Positions 24,877 through 33,646 of a stretch of 64,000 nt of DNA are shown here, piece by piece. The number at the start of each line of letters is the position of its first letter. Position 1 is the stretch's first letter. Below the pieces are notes generated by a model, which worked only from the letters and a program-made list of their open reading frames with translations, did no database searches and was not told the origin of the DNA. The position numbers and the translations under genes are program-made. The DNA is from CAYLPU01 sp964385635 (GTDB taxonomy: Bacteria > Chloroflexota > Anaerolineae > B4-G1): assembly GCA_964385635.1 (NCBI GenBank), contig CAYLPU010000016.1:1-64000 (forward strand), in the 5' to 3' direction.

Positions 24877-25743
24877 GTGGACATGTCACGTGTTTCCACC
24901 TGTAGCATTGCCTTGAATCACTTGCCTGTGGAGAAAGCGTTTGAGATCATCGCTGCTGCCGGGTACAAGAAGGTTGATATCCACGAGAAGGTTCACCTCA
25001 CACTCTTCCCCGATGAATGTAACCCTGCAGCAGTGAAGGCTACTGCCGAGGCTTACGGCTTGCAGATCGCGAACCTTGCCACATACGCGGGGGGTGGACT
25101 GGATGGTCGCAGGACTGCCTATTCGTTTCACGGCTGGGAGGTACCGAATCTAGAAAGATTCACCAGTTGCGGTTTTTCCAGCGATGACCCGGCTGAACTG
25201 AAAACTGAATTCGAGCAGTTGCAGCGAACCGTTGATCTGGCGGTATTCTTCGGCGCACGCTCGATTCGGGTAGTTCCAGGCAACGACCGGGCGGATACGC
25301 TCGACAAGATTGTTCCCTGGTTCAAGCGAGCCGCCGAATATGCCGCCGAGAGAAACGTCTACATGGGCCTTGAGAATCACAGCGCCGGTATCGCAGGAAC
25401 GCCTGAATTGTGCGTAGAACTGGCGGAGAAGGTAGGATCACCCTACTTCGGCGTGTTGTATGAGCCCGGTAACCTCATGCATGATACGGGCACCGACTAT
25501 CGCGCTGCTCTAGAGACAATGAAGCATCATATCGTCCATTGTCATTTCAAGGATTGTAAGCCTGTTGGTGACGGATGCGAGATGCAGCAGATGGGCGAAG
25601 GGGCAATAGACTTCCCATGGATTATGGAGCAACTAGATGCGGTGGGATATGAGGGTGACATCGCGCTGGAGTACGAGCTTCATTCGCCGGGGCCAGAAGA
25701 GGGCCTCAAGCGGTTTTACGACGATTTTGCAGCGATGTTTTGA
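24877..25743 (+). CDS. Sugar phosphate isomerase/epimerase-type TIM barrel
   Basis: The 288-residue protein is of the xylose-isomerase-like TIM barrel family, which includes hydroxypyruvate isomerase, inosose dehydratase and sugar epimerases. Metal-ligand regions are visible as YMGLENHS (Glu), LYEPGNLMHD (Glu and Asp region), HCHFKDCK (His) and DIALEYELHSPGPEEGL (Glu). I start at the GTG at 24877, 9 bases after AAGGAG; the ATG at 24883 is an alternative with longer spacing. The substrate is probably a small hydroxy-carbonyl compound from the pathway, but this cannot be fixed from sequence. Confidence 0.8.
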   Translation: MDMSRVSTCSIALNHLPVEKAFEIIAAAGYKKVDIHEKVHLTLFPDECNPAAVKATAEAYGLQIANLATYAGGGLDGRRTAYSFHGWEVPNLERFTSCGFSSDDPAELKTEFEQLQRTVDLAVFFGARSIRVVPGNDRADTLDKIVPWFKRAAEYAAERNVYMGLENHSAGIAGTPELCVELAEKVGSPYFGVLYEPGNLMHDTGTDYRAALETMKHHIVHCHFKDCKPVGDGCEMQQMGEGAIDFPWIMEQLDAVGYEGDIALEYELHSPGPEEGLKRFYDDFAAMF

Positions 25744-25852
25744 TACTGCCTGACACCGAGCGCATCACTGACCAGTACTCATCGTGAGGGCTAGGCCAAT
25801 GATGCGCCACTCCAGTTCTGGAAGGAACTGGCAGGAGATAAGGAGAGAATCG

Positions 25853-26650
25853 ATGGTACAATGGAAACATCCTATGCCACCCTTTCCTCAGGAATTCTAT
25901 GAAGAACTCCGTCGGGCCAAACCTGGTTTCCGTAAAGTGGATGAATTCATCATCAATCTTGAGGAGAGAGGCAAGGGTTTTATTGTAAAGAAAGGCCAGT
26001 CGGCGCGCATTGTTTGTATCAAGCAGGCCCAAATCGCCGATGTCTGCATTTGGAATGTGCACAACACCAAAGAACGGTTCTGGAATGATTATACCCTGTG
26101 CCGGGAGACCTTCTTCTTGAGCACCTACAGTCGGTTGTGGAGCAACCTGCCGATGTTCCGGCCTCTGATGACCATCATTGAGGACACAGTGGAGACCGTG
26201 CCTACTTTTCCTAGCTCCAAGCACCACTATTGCTTCGGTTCCCACTGCAACCCCTCCTTTTGGTATTGGGCCCTCGGGGACAAGGGCCATCCCTACGTTA
26301 CGAAATACAACTGCTGGTGCAACCTTCAGCGGGCGATTAAGCCCTTCGGGATGGGATGGCAGGACTTGCACGACAATATCAACCTGTTCCAAAAGACCCA
26401 TTTCAACCCAGACGGCTCGCACCCGGTGGAGCCTAGTGACGCTAAGAAGGGCGATTATGTAGAGTTCTACGCGGAGATGGATGTCTTGATGGCCGTGTCA
26501 CTTTGCCCCAGCGGGACCGGCACGGAGCACTGGCGAGATGCCGAGCAGGACGTCGTCAGCCCCCTCGGGATTGAGATTTACGACACAGGCATCAAACCGC
26601 TGGAGTTTGAAAACGTGATGGGCGAGCAAGGCTTCCACTGCTGCGGCTAG
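25853..26650 (+). CDS. DUF1989 (urea carboxylase-associated) family protein
   Basis: The 265-residue protein resembles the DUF1989 family, often found beside urea carboxylase or allophanate hydrolase genes. Landmarks are VKKGQSARIVCIKQAQIADVCIWN, the early Leu/Tyr-rich YSRLWSNLPMFRPLMTIIEDTV, GSHCNPSFWYWALG, CNLQRAIKPFG and GDYVEFYAEMDVLMAVSLCPSGTG. Cys and His residues in GSHCNP and SLCP may bind metal. Start 25853 has AAGGAGAG upstream; the frame is open to 25784 but that is weaker. Its presence hints at urea- or guanidine-like nitrogen in the pathway, but no urea carboxylase or allophanate hydrolase is in the window. Confidence 0.72.
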   Translation: MVQWKHPMPPFPQEFYEELRRAKPGFRKVDEFIINLEERGKGFIVKKGQSARIVCIKQAQIADVCIWNVHNTKERFWNDYTLCRETFFLSTYSRLWSNLPMFRPLMTIIEDTVETVPTFPSSKHHYCFGSHCNPSFWYWALGDKGHPYVTKYNCWCNLQRAIKPFGMGWQDLHDNINLFQKTHFNPDGSHPVEPSDAKKGDYVEFYAEMDVLMAVSLCPSGTGTEHWRDAEQDVVSPLGIEIYDTGIKPLEFENVMGEQGFHCCG

Positions 26651-26679
26651 TGTAGTAGTGTAATTGAGGAGCAGACATC

Positions 26680-27747
26680 ATGCCAGCCGTCGATAAGGCA
26701 TTTGAGGAGCGAACGACAAAGTTGACGCAGGAACTGCTACGATCCCGAGACAGCATCGTCTGCATCGATTCGCACACCGGTGGTGAGCCCACCCGACTCG
26801 TGGTGGGTGGACTCCCAGAGATTGAGGGAAATAACATCACCGAGAAATCCGAGTTCTTTGAAGAACACTACGATTATCTACGCACTACACTGACAGCCGA
26901 ACCGAGAGCCCGCAAGGCGATGCACGCTCTGATCCTTTGTCCCCCTGGCACGGATGAAGCCGATTTCGGGTTGATCATCACGTGCGCGTTAGGGTACCTG
27001 GGCATGTGTGGTCACGGTCTGATCGGTGCCGTTGCCAGTGTAATTGAAGCAGGTATTGTCGAAGCTGTGGAGCCTGTCACCTATGTGACTGTCGAGACCC
27101 CATCTGGCCTTATGAAGGTACGCGCTGATATCTCCGATGGCAAGGTTGAAGGGGTGACATTCCGCAACCAACCCTCCTTCGTATACAAAGAGGACCTGGA
27201 AATTGAGATAGATACGTACGGTAAGTTAAAGGTCGATGTAGCGTATGGTGGAAACTGGTACGTGGTTGCCGATGTGGAGAAGATCGGCCTTGAAATAAGC
27301 GTCGAAAATCTGGACCAGTTCGGGAAGGTGAACAACCTCATACTGGAGGCAGTGAATGCGAGTGTCTCCGCTGAACACCCGCAACTTGGGCCGGCCGGGA
27401 AGATCCCCCAAATGGTGTTTGTGGGGCCTGCCAAGAATCCCGAAGCCAATAGCATGAATCTGATTACGTCCGAAGCACTGGGTTATGATCGTTCTCCTTG
27501 TGGTACAGGCAGCAGTGCTAAAATGGCAGTCTTATATGCAAGAGGCGAACTAAAACTGAATGAGGAATATGTGCACGAAAGCGGAACAACCGGTTCGTTG
27601 TTCCGTAGCCGGCTTGTAGAGGAAACCAAGTTGGGTTCCATCAACGCGGTTGTACCCGAAATCACAGGCTTTGCGTATATCTCCGGCATCAACTATATCG
27701 TCATGGATCCTCGCGATTCTCTGAGGCATGGATTCTATATCAAGTAG
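26680..27747 (+). CDS. Proline racemase family enzyme, paralogue 2
   Basis: The 355-residue member of the proline racemase / hydroxyproline epimerase family has IDSHTGGEPTRLVVGG at the N-terminus, the first catalytic Cys in MCGHGLIG and the second in DRSPCGTGSSAKMA. Both Cys residues are present, so a two-base racemase or epimerase reaction is expected. Compared with the paralogue at 19175 it keeps the canonical HTGGEPTR motif. GAGGAG precedes the ATG. It begins 29 bases after the DUF1989 gene and is followed 17 bases later by a solute-binding-like gene. Hydroxyproline, proline or a related 2-epimer are candidate substrates. Confidence 0.88.
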   Translation: MPAVDKAFEERTTKLTQELLRSRDSIVCIDSHTGGEPTRLVVGGLPEIEGNNITEKSEFFEEHYDYLRTTLTAEPRARKAMHALILCPPGTDEADFGLIITCALGYLGMCGHGLIGAVASVIEAGIVEAVEPVTYVTVETPSGLMKVRADISDGKVEGVTFRNQPSFVYKEDLEIEIDTYGKLKVDVAYGGNWYVVADVEKIGLEISVENLDQFGKVNNLILEAVNASVSAEHPQLGPAGKIPQMVFVGPAKNPEANSMNLITSEALGYDRSPCGTGSSAKMAVLYARGELKLNEEYVHESGTTGSLFRSRLVEETKLGSINAVVPEITGFAYISGINYIVMDPRDSLRHGFYIK

Positions 27748-27764
27748 GACGAAAGGACACAATC

Positions 27765-29198
27765 ATGGCTCTGCTACCGACACCAAAACTGACCGTGCTC
27801 CAGTCACAGGTGCGCTTGGGGGACCCACATGTATCCAGTGATGACAAGAATAGTCTCAGCATCATATTTGCTATGTACGAGGCTCTGGTGTGCCGTGACG
27901 GAAGTGGCGGATACCTCCCGGCACTAGCCGAAGGCTGGACGCTGGAGGACGATGCCTGCACCTGGACATTCAACCTTCGTTGTCCTGTGGCTTTTCACAA
28001 CGGGGATACACTGGAAGCCCAGGATGTCGTAGCCAACCTGGAGCGAGTATGTGACCCAGACATGGGTGGAGAGCTGGGGAGTCAAGGTGTCTATCGAAGT
28101 TACCTGGAGGGCGCAGTCATCAAAGCGATTGACGAGCGTACCATACGCATTGTAACGGCTGAGCCCTTAGCGGACCTATTGGACTTACTGGTCAAGTTCC
28201 CCATTGCCCCAAGACGAGCCCTGGCTGGTCTGCCGGGCACGCCAGTTGGCAGTGGGCCATATCGTTTCGTAAAGGCTGAAGGCAACTCAGTCACCATGAA
28301 AGCCTTTGCGGAATACTGGGGAGGCCAGCCTCCGGTAGAAGAGGTCTACTGGCGAGCCGAACCGGATGCAACACGGCGGGTTGGGGCTCTTTTGGCAGAC
28401 GAGGCCGACCTGACCTCAAACGTGACACCAGAGGGCGTCCGAGACATCAAGGCGTCGGGACATGCTGCAGTGTTCACGTCGGATAGTAGCGTATGTGCTA
28501 CCTTTATGTGCAACCTGCAGTCGGGCGTGTGTACCGACCGGCGGGTGCGCCAGGCGCTAAACTATGGGCTGGACGTGCCCGAGATTATCGAAACAGTGAT
28601 GGAGGGCGCCGCCCGACCTCTGAATGGTCCCTTCACCGCTCTGCACTTTGGCTGCGATCCCTCGACGCCACCCTACCCGCACGATCCTGAGAAGGCAAGG
28701 TCATTGCTGGATGAAGCAGGCTATGCCGACAAGTTGCGGCTTGTGCTAGATGTGCCCACTACTCTGCCGGACGAGGCTCCACGCCTGGCACGGCTTATGG
28801 CCGAACAGTATGCCAAGGTGGACATTGTCACCGAGATAAAGGAATTCACTGACCGCCCGGCTTATGCCGACATGGTGCGGGCCAAGCAGATAGACGATGC
28901 CTGTTGTTTTGACTCAAGCCCGTTGAGCACCTATCGGGTACTGCGCGAAAAGTTCCACTCTGGCGTACGCGGGCCATGGTGGCAAGGATATACCAACCCA
29001 GAAGTTGATGCGCTAACCGACCAGGCCCAGGCCACCGCCGATAGTGCGCAGCGGCAGGCTCTCTATCATCGTGCCTACCGTATAATACGCGACGATGCTC
29101 CTTGGATCTTCCTCTACAGCCCCACTTACTCCTGGGGCGTTGGGCCACGGGTTCGCGGATGGTCGGCGGGAAACGATGGATTGATCAAACTAGTATAG
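27765..29198 (+). CDS. Family 5 solute-binding-like protein without signal peptide
   Basis: The 477-residue protein has the family 5 (DppA-like) binding fold: YEALVCRDGSGGYLPALAEGWTLEDDACTWTFNLR, VAFHNGDTLEAQDV, VGSGPYRFVKAEG, VRQALNYGLDVPEII and EKARSLLDEAGY. Unlike the lipoprotein at 3958 it has no signal peptide or lipobox; its start MALLPTPKLTVLQSQVRLGDPH goes straight into the mature domain. AAAGGACAC precedes the ATG, and no hydrophobic leader is encoded upstream in frame as far as I can see. It may be a cytoplasmic ligand-binding protein, be secreted by another route, or have lost its leader. Confidence 0.82.
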   Translation: MALLPTPKLTVLQSQVRLGDPHVSSDDKNSLSIIFAMYEALVCRDGSGGYLPALAEGWTLEDDACTWTFNLRCPVAFHNGDTLEAQDVVANLERVCDPDMGGELGSQGVYRSYLEGAVIKAIDERTIRIVTAEPLADLLDLLVKFPIAPRRALAGLPGTPVGSGPYRFVKAEGNSVTMKAFAEYWGGQPPVEEVYWRAEPDATRRVGALLADEADLTSNVTPEGVRDIKASGHAAVFTSDSSVCATFMCNLQSGVCTDRRVRQALNYGLDVPEIIETVMEGAARPLNGPFTALHFGCDPSTPPYPHDPEKARSLLDEAGYADKLRLVLDVPTTLPDEAPRLARLMAEQYAKVDIVTEIKEFTDRPAYADMVRAKQIDDACCFDSSPLSTYRVLREKFHSGVRGPWWQGYTNPEVDALTDQAQATADSAQRQALYHRAYRIIRDDAPWIFLYSPTYSWGVGPRVRGWSAGNDGLIKLV

Positions 29199-29297
29199 TG
29201 GAGTACACATCCATCACCAACCCGAAAAACACTGAGCGCGCACTGGCTGGAGAGACAGGCGCGCTCATCGCACTTTGAGTATGGAGAGGTTAGTTTC

Positions 29298-31085
29298 ATG
29301 AGAGTCCTATTATCAGGAAACGAGGCCATTGCTCGTGGAGCCTACGAATACGGCGTAAAGGTCGCCACGGGCTATCCAGGAACCCCCAGTTCGGAGATCC
29401 TGGAGAACGTCGCTAAGTACGAAGAGATATACTCCGAATGGTCGGTCAATGAGAAAGTCGCGATGGATGTGGCCATCGGGGCGGCCTACGCAGGCCAACG
29501 GGCTATGGTCACCATGAAGCAAGTGGGGATGAACGTCGCCGCCGACTCCTTCTTCTACACCGTCTACACCGGTGTGAGGGGAGGGTTGCTCATCGTGACG
29601 GCTGACGACCCTGGCATGTTCAGTTCTCAGAACGAACAGGACAACCGCCATTATGCCCGCTTTGCCAAGATACCCATGCTGGAGCCTTCGGACAGTCAGG
29701 AGGCGAAGGACTTCGTGGGGATCGGTCTGGACCTATCTGAGGAGTGGGACACATCGGTCCTGTTCCGAACGGTGATGAGAATCTCCCATTCTGCTTCACC
29801 GGTGGAACTTGGGGAGCGGGAAGCGGATGACACCACTCCCACGCCTCCTCTGGAGCGCAATCCCCACAGGCTGGTCTGCACATGCCTATGGGCCCGGGAG
29901 CGGCACCCAGTAGTAGAGGCGCGCCTGAAAAAGATGGCCGAGATTGCTAGCGAGTTCCCGTTCAACCGGCTGGAATGGGGTGATCGGGGGTTAGGCATCG
30001 TGGCCAGTGGCCCCGTCTATCACTACGCCCGGGAAATCTGGCCGGAGGCCTCTTTCCTCAAACTGGGTATGACCTACCCCCTGCCGACCGCTCTGATCCA
30101 GGAGCTTGCGGACGGGGTAGAAGAGCTGCTGGTCATTGAGGAACTGGATCCATTCCTCGAAGAGCAGATCAAGGCCATGGGGATCGCTTGCCGTGGCAAG
30201 GATGTTTTCCCCGCGTGCGGTGAGTTGACCACATCGGTGATTGAGCGCTCGGCTGCCGAGGCAGGCATCCTACCCAAGGAGACAGTCAAAGGCGGGCGAC
30301 AAGTGGCGCCGCCAGACCTACCGGGCCGCTCCCCAGTTTTGTGCCCTGGGTGTCCCCACCGCAGCACCTTCTACGTCCTCAGCAAGATGAAGGACGTGGT
30401 GGTCGCCGGGGACATTGGCTGCTACAATTTAGGCGCGCTTCCCCCGTTTGACGCGACAGATACGATGGGGGCGATGGGTGCCAGCGTGGGCGTGGCCCAC
30501 GGCTTTGACGTGGCCGGCATCCCCGACCGCTTCGTGGCGGTCATCGGGGACTCCACTTTCTTCCATGCCGGCATACCTCCCCTACTCAACATCGTCCACA
30601 ATAGGGGGAAAAGCACGGTGGTCATCCTGGACAATCACACCACGGCCATGACAGGGCACCAGGATCACCCCGGCGTCCCGGTGATGCTGGGGGGACAGCC
30701 TGCGCCCAAGGTGGACATCGAGGCCATCGTCCGGGCATCAGGAGTGACCGACGTACACAATGTGAGCGCCTTCGATGTGAGAGGGGTGGAAAAAGCGTTC
30801 AAAGAAGCCCTGGCCTTCGACGGGCCATCTGTGGTCATCGTGGACGGTCCCTGCTTCTTCGTGGGGCCGGGCTCGACCGGGGCCTACGAGGCGGACAGCG
30901 ACTTATGCAATGGCTGTGGCCTTTGCTTCCGCCTGGGATGCCCAGCCATCGTGCACTCCGAGGAACTGGACGCCAAGACTGGACGGGCCAAGGCCAGAAT
31001 CGACCCCGTCTTGTGTGTGGGCTGTGACATGTGCGCCCAGATCTGCCCACGCCAGGCAATTCGTCCGACAGAGTCAATGGAGTAG
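29298..31085 (+). CDS. iorA: Indolepyruvate:ferredoxin oxidoreductase, alpha subunit
   Basis: This is the large subunit of a 2-oxoacid:ferredoxin oxidoreductase that converts aryl or related 2-oxoacids to acyl-CoA, CO2 and reduced ferredoxin. The 595-residue protein has the pyrimidine-side domain (KVATGYPGTPSSEIL), the thiamine diphosphate motif GDIGCYNLG...GDSTFFHAG...LDNHTTAM, and two C-terminal 4Fe-4S motifs, CNGCGLCFRLGCP and CVGCDMCAQICP. GGAGAGG precedes the ATG. The beta subunit follows 16 bases later. Together with the downstream aminotransferase and ADP-forming synthetase it makes a complete ATP-yielding branch of amino acid fermentation. Confidence 0.95.
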   Translation: MRVLLSGNEAIARGAYEYGVKVATGYPGTPSSEILENVAKYEEIYSEWSVNEKVAMDVAIGAAYAGQRAMVTMKQVGMNVAADSFFYTVYTGVRGGLLIVTADDPGMFSSQNEQDNRHYARFAKIPMLEPSDSQEAKDFVGIGLDLSEEWDTSVLFRTVMRISHSASPVELGEREADDTTPTPPLERNPHRLVCTCLWARERHPVVEARLKKMAEIASEFPFNRLEWGDRGLGIVASGPVYHYAREIWPEASFLKLGMTYPLPTALIQELADGVEELLVIEELDPFLEEQIKAMGIACRGKDVFPACGELTTSVIERSAAEAGILPKETVKGGRQVAPPDLPGRSPVLCPGCPHRSTFYVLSKMKDVVVAGDIGCYNLGALPPFDATDTMGAMGASVGVAHGFDVAGIPDRFVAVIGDSTFFHAGIPPLLNIVHNRGKSTVVILDNHTTAMTGHQDHPGVPVMLGGQPAPKVDIEAIVRASGVTDVHNVSAFDVRGVEKAFKEALAFDGPSVVIVDGPCFFVGPGSTGAYEADSDLCNGCGLCFRLGCPAIVHSEELDAKTGRAKARIDPVLCVGCDMCAQICPRQAIRPTESME

Positions 31086-31101
31086 GAAAGGGCAGGACAA
31101 C

Positions 31102-31695
31102 GTGGAGACTATCAATTTCCTCATTACCGGTGTGGGTGGTCAAGGGACTGTTCTGGCGAGTCACGTCATGGCTGCCGTGGGTTTGGCCGCCGGATACGAC
31201 GTCAAGAAGTCCGACATCCTGGGACTTGCCGTGCGCGGTGGCGCTGTAGTAGGGCACGTTCGGTGGGGTGAGCGGGTTCACTCACCCATCGTGCCGGAAG
31301 GTCGCGTGGACTACCTGGTGGCCTTCGAGATTCTGGAGGGATTGCGCTGGCTCAATCAAGTGCGTCCGGAAGGAACGATCCTGATCAACCAACAGGAGAT
31401 CCATCCGGTGACTGTCGGCAGTGGCACTGCGACCTATCCAGACAGAGGGACCGTGGACAGAACGCTCCAGGTAGCGGCTGAGAAGGTGCATCGTATCCCG
31501 GGACTTAACATTGCCCAGGAATTAGGCAACGCCCGTGTGCTGAATGTAGTTCTCCTGGGAGCACTATCAGCCCTGCTATCGGTGAAACCGGAGACCTGGG
31601 AGAGTGTACTGAAGGAACGGGTGCCATCTCATTTCGTGGACTTGAACCTCCAGGCCTTTCACAAAGGCCGAGAATGGCTGCAAGAAGGGGAATAG
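31102..31695 (+). CDS. iorB: Indolepyruvate:ferredoxin oxidoreductase, beta subunit
   Basis: The 197-residue gamma-type domain subunit of the 2-oxoacid:ferredoxin oxidoreductase opens INFLITGVGGQGTVLASHVMA, with KKSDILGLAVRGGAVVGHVRWG and the tail HFVDLNLQAFHKGREW. I start at the GTG at 31102, after GGCAGG; the longer open frame back to 30910 overlaps iorA and is not family-like. It pairs with the alpha subunit, contributing the CoA-side domain. It is followed 4 bases later by the racemase-like gene. Confidence 0.92.
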   Translation: METINFLITGVGGQGTVLASHVMAAVGLAAGYDVKKSDILGLAVRGGAVVGHVRWGERVHSPIVPEGRVDYLVAFEILEGLRWLNQVRPEGTILINQQEIHPVTVGSGTATYPDRGTVDRTLQVAAEKVHRIPGLNIAQELGNARVLNVVLLGALSALLSVKPETWESVLKERVPSHFVDLNLQAFHKGREWLQEGE

Positions 31696-31699
31696 AACA

Positions 31700-32407
31700 A
31701 TGCGAATTTTCGTCATCAACCCAAACACGTCCGAGAGCGTCACGGAGCATATCCGTCGTGAACTGGAAAAAATCAAACGGCCCGCCACTGAGCTGATCGT
31801 GGTCAATCCTGAGCACGGCCCGGTGTCTATCGAGTCGGTGTACGACGAGACGCTGGCCGGGCCACCCACTTTGGAGCTGGTGCGCAGAGCCAATGAAGAA
31901 GGGTACGATGTGATTGTGTTGGCCTGCTTTTCGGACCCGGCCCTTGACGCAGCCAAAGAGGTTTCCGACATCCCAGTCGTTGGGATCGAAGAAGTAACTC
32001 TGCACGTAGCCGCGATGTTGGGCCACAAATTCTCCATCACGACCGCCTTCTCCAACCGCGTTCCGACCAGGGAGTTGCACGCCCGCCTGCGGGGTGTGGA
32101 GAGTGCCTATGCCTCCACTCTGGTTCTGAACATATCGGTACTGGAGATGGACGCGGATCCGGAGAAAGCCAAAGCCCGCATCCTGGAGCTCGGCCGCAAG
32201 GCGGTGGAGGAAGATGGCACAGAGGTGATCGTCCTGGGCTGTGCAGGGCTCGCTGGCTACGCGATGGACATTGAGCGGGAACTGGGTGTAGTAGTGTTGG
32301 ATCCCACTTCGGTGGCCTTCAAGGTAGCGGAGGCTATCGCTGATCTTGGCCTGCGGCACAGCAAAGTCGGACGCTTTGCCAGGCCGCCAGTCAAGGAGAT
32401 CAAGTGA
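31700..32407 (+). CDS. Asp/Glu-hydantoin racemase family protein, both Cys present
   Basis: The 235-residue protein matches the hydantoin racemase group: start MRIFVINPNTSESVTEHI, first catalytic Cys76 in VLACFSDP, second Cys181 in VIVLGCAGLAGYA. Both residues are there, unlike the relative at 9003. Hydantoin or amino acid racemisation, or a related isomerisation, is plausible. It starts 4 bases after iorB. No hydantoinase is recognised in the window, although the amidohydrolases could fill that role. Confidence 0.85.
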   Translation: MRIFVINPNTSESVTEHIRRELEKIKRPATELIVVNPEHGPVSIESVYDETLAGPPTLELVRRANEEGYDVIVLACFSDPALDAAKEVSDIPVVGIEEVTLHVAAMLGHKFSITTAFSNRVPTRELHARLRGVESAYASTLVLNISVLEMDADPEKAKARILELGRKAVEEDGTEVIVLGCAGLAGYAMDIERELGVVVLDPTSVAFKVAEAIADLGLRHSKVGRFARPPVKEIK

Positions 32408-32419
32408 TACTGTGTTTGT

Positions 32420-32500
32420 TACGCTCGCGACGGATTGTCAAATCCGTCGCCCGGCGGCTGGATCTGACGATCCAGCCGGAGCAAGGGGTGGCTTTCGTCC
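32420..32500. repeat. Paired-hairpin dispersed repeat, copy 2
   Basis: Two perfect 10-bp stems lie side by side: GCGACGGATT at 32427-32436 with AATCCGTCGC at 32441-32450, and CGGCTGGATC at 32455-32464 with GATCCAGCCG at 32469-32478, each with a 4-base loop. GGAGCAAGGGGTGGCTTTCG follows. The layout and tail match 1625-1709. It separates the racemase gene from the aminotransferase gene. Confidence 0.65.
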
Positions 32501-32532
32501 TCACTTTTTGACAAGACACCTTAGGAGTTTCC

Positions 32533-33621
32533 ATGGATAGCATATCAAAGCCCCCAATCATCAACCTCACCCGAGGGATGCCACCTCCCGAAGTCTTTCC
32601 AACAGAAGACCTGATCGAATGTGGAGAGGCCGCCCTGCGAAGGGACCCCAATGTGCTCCTGCAGTACGGCAGGTCACCCGGGTACGCTCCTCTGCGCGAA
32701 TGGCTGAGCCAGCAATATGGAGTTGGACCCGACCAGATTCTCATCGGCAACAGCTCGCTGGAGATCTTCACGTTCATCACTCAGACGCTGCTGCGGCCGG
32801 GCGATCGGGCCTTTGTGGAGTCACCCTCCTACGACCGGTCTATCACCCTGCTGCGCCGGGCTGGCGCTCAGGTCGTGGGCATCCCCCTGGAAGAAGATGG
32901 TATGGACATGGCAGCTCTGGAAAAGGAGTTGGACCAGGGATCGCCTGTTCTGATGTACCTGATCACCGACTTCCATAACCCGACGGGAATCACCACCAGC
33001 CTGGAGAAGCGAAGGCGGCTGGCCGCTCTGGCGGAGGAGCACGGCTTCTGGATTGTGGAGGACTCACCATACAGGGCGCTCCGCTACGGAGGCCAGGACG
33101 TGCCTACGCTCTGGTCTCTAGCACCGACGCGAACGCTGCATATGTACTCATTTTCGAAGGTGCTCGCGCCCGGGTTGCGCCTTGGCTATGCGCTGGGCCC
33201 CATAGAAGCGATCTCCACACTGGTCAAATGGGCAGTTGACTCATATATCGGCCCGGTCTTCCCAACGCAGGGAATGGTCTACGAATACTGCCGCCGTGGA
33301 TTGCTGGAGCCCAACATCGAACGATTGAAAGAGACGTACCGTCCGCGGCTACATGCCACCTTCTCCGCCCTGGAGAAGCACGTTCCCCAGGCCACCTGGA
33401 CCCATCCAGAAGGCGGCTTCTACATGGGGGTCACCCTGCCAGAGGGGAGCGCCATGGCGAACCTGCTGCCCCGAGCCGAGGGGGCAGGGCTGAAACTCAG
33501 CGACGGACGGGGCTTTTTCCCCAATCCGACCGATGGGAACCGCTTCCTGCGCATCCCCTTCTGCAGCGTCACACTTGAGGAGATCGAAGAAGGGGTAGCA
33601 CGCCTGGCGCGCCTCCTATAG
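32533..33621 (+). CDS. Class I/II PLP aminotransferase, LysN-like
   Basis: The 362-residue fold-type I PLP enzyme resembles 2-aminoadipate/aromatic aminotransferases and the catalytic part of MocR proteins. It begins with INLTRGMPPPEVFP, has LQYGRSPGYAPLREWL, LITDFHNPTG, YRALRYGG and the PLP lysine in MYSFSKVLAPGLRLGYA, then HPEGGFYMGVTL. No DNA-binding domain is present. The ATG has AGGAG 9 bases upstream. It would supply 2-oxoacids to the iorAB oxidoreductase. The paired-hairpin repeat lies upstream. Confidence 0.88.
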   Translation: MDSISKPPIINLTRGMPPPEVFPTEDLIECGEAALRRDPNVLLQYGRSPGYAPLREWLSQQYGVGPDQILIGNSSLEIFTFITQTLLRPGDRAFVESPSYDRSITLLRRAGAQVVGIPLEEDGMDMAALEKELDQGSPVLMYLITDFHNPTGITTSLEKRRRLAALAEEHGFWIVEDSPYRALRYGGQDVPTLWSLAPTRTLHMYSFSKVLAPGLRLGYALGPIEAISTLVKWAVDSYIGPVFPTQGMVYEYCRRGLLEPNIERLKETYRPRLHATFSALEKHVPQATWTHPEGGFYMGVTLPEGSAMANLLPRAEGAGLKLSDGRGFFPNPTDGNRFLRIPFCSVTLEEIEEGVARLARLL

Positions 33622-33646
33622 ACACACATAAGAGTTGTCCATTCCA

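Noticed and set aside
30910..31101. Longer N-terminus for the iorB product
   Set aside because: The extension overlaps iorA out of frame and does not look like the family, which starts at the GVGGQG region.
9003..32407. Classical hydantoin utilisation cluster
   Set aside because: Two racemase-like genes are present, but no HyuA/HyuB, D-hydantoinase or N-carbamoylase signature was recognised. The amidohydrolases belong to other subgroups.
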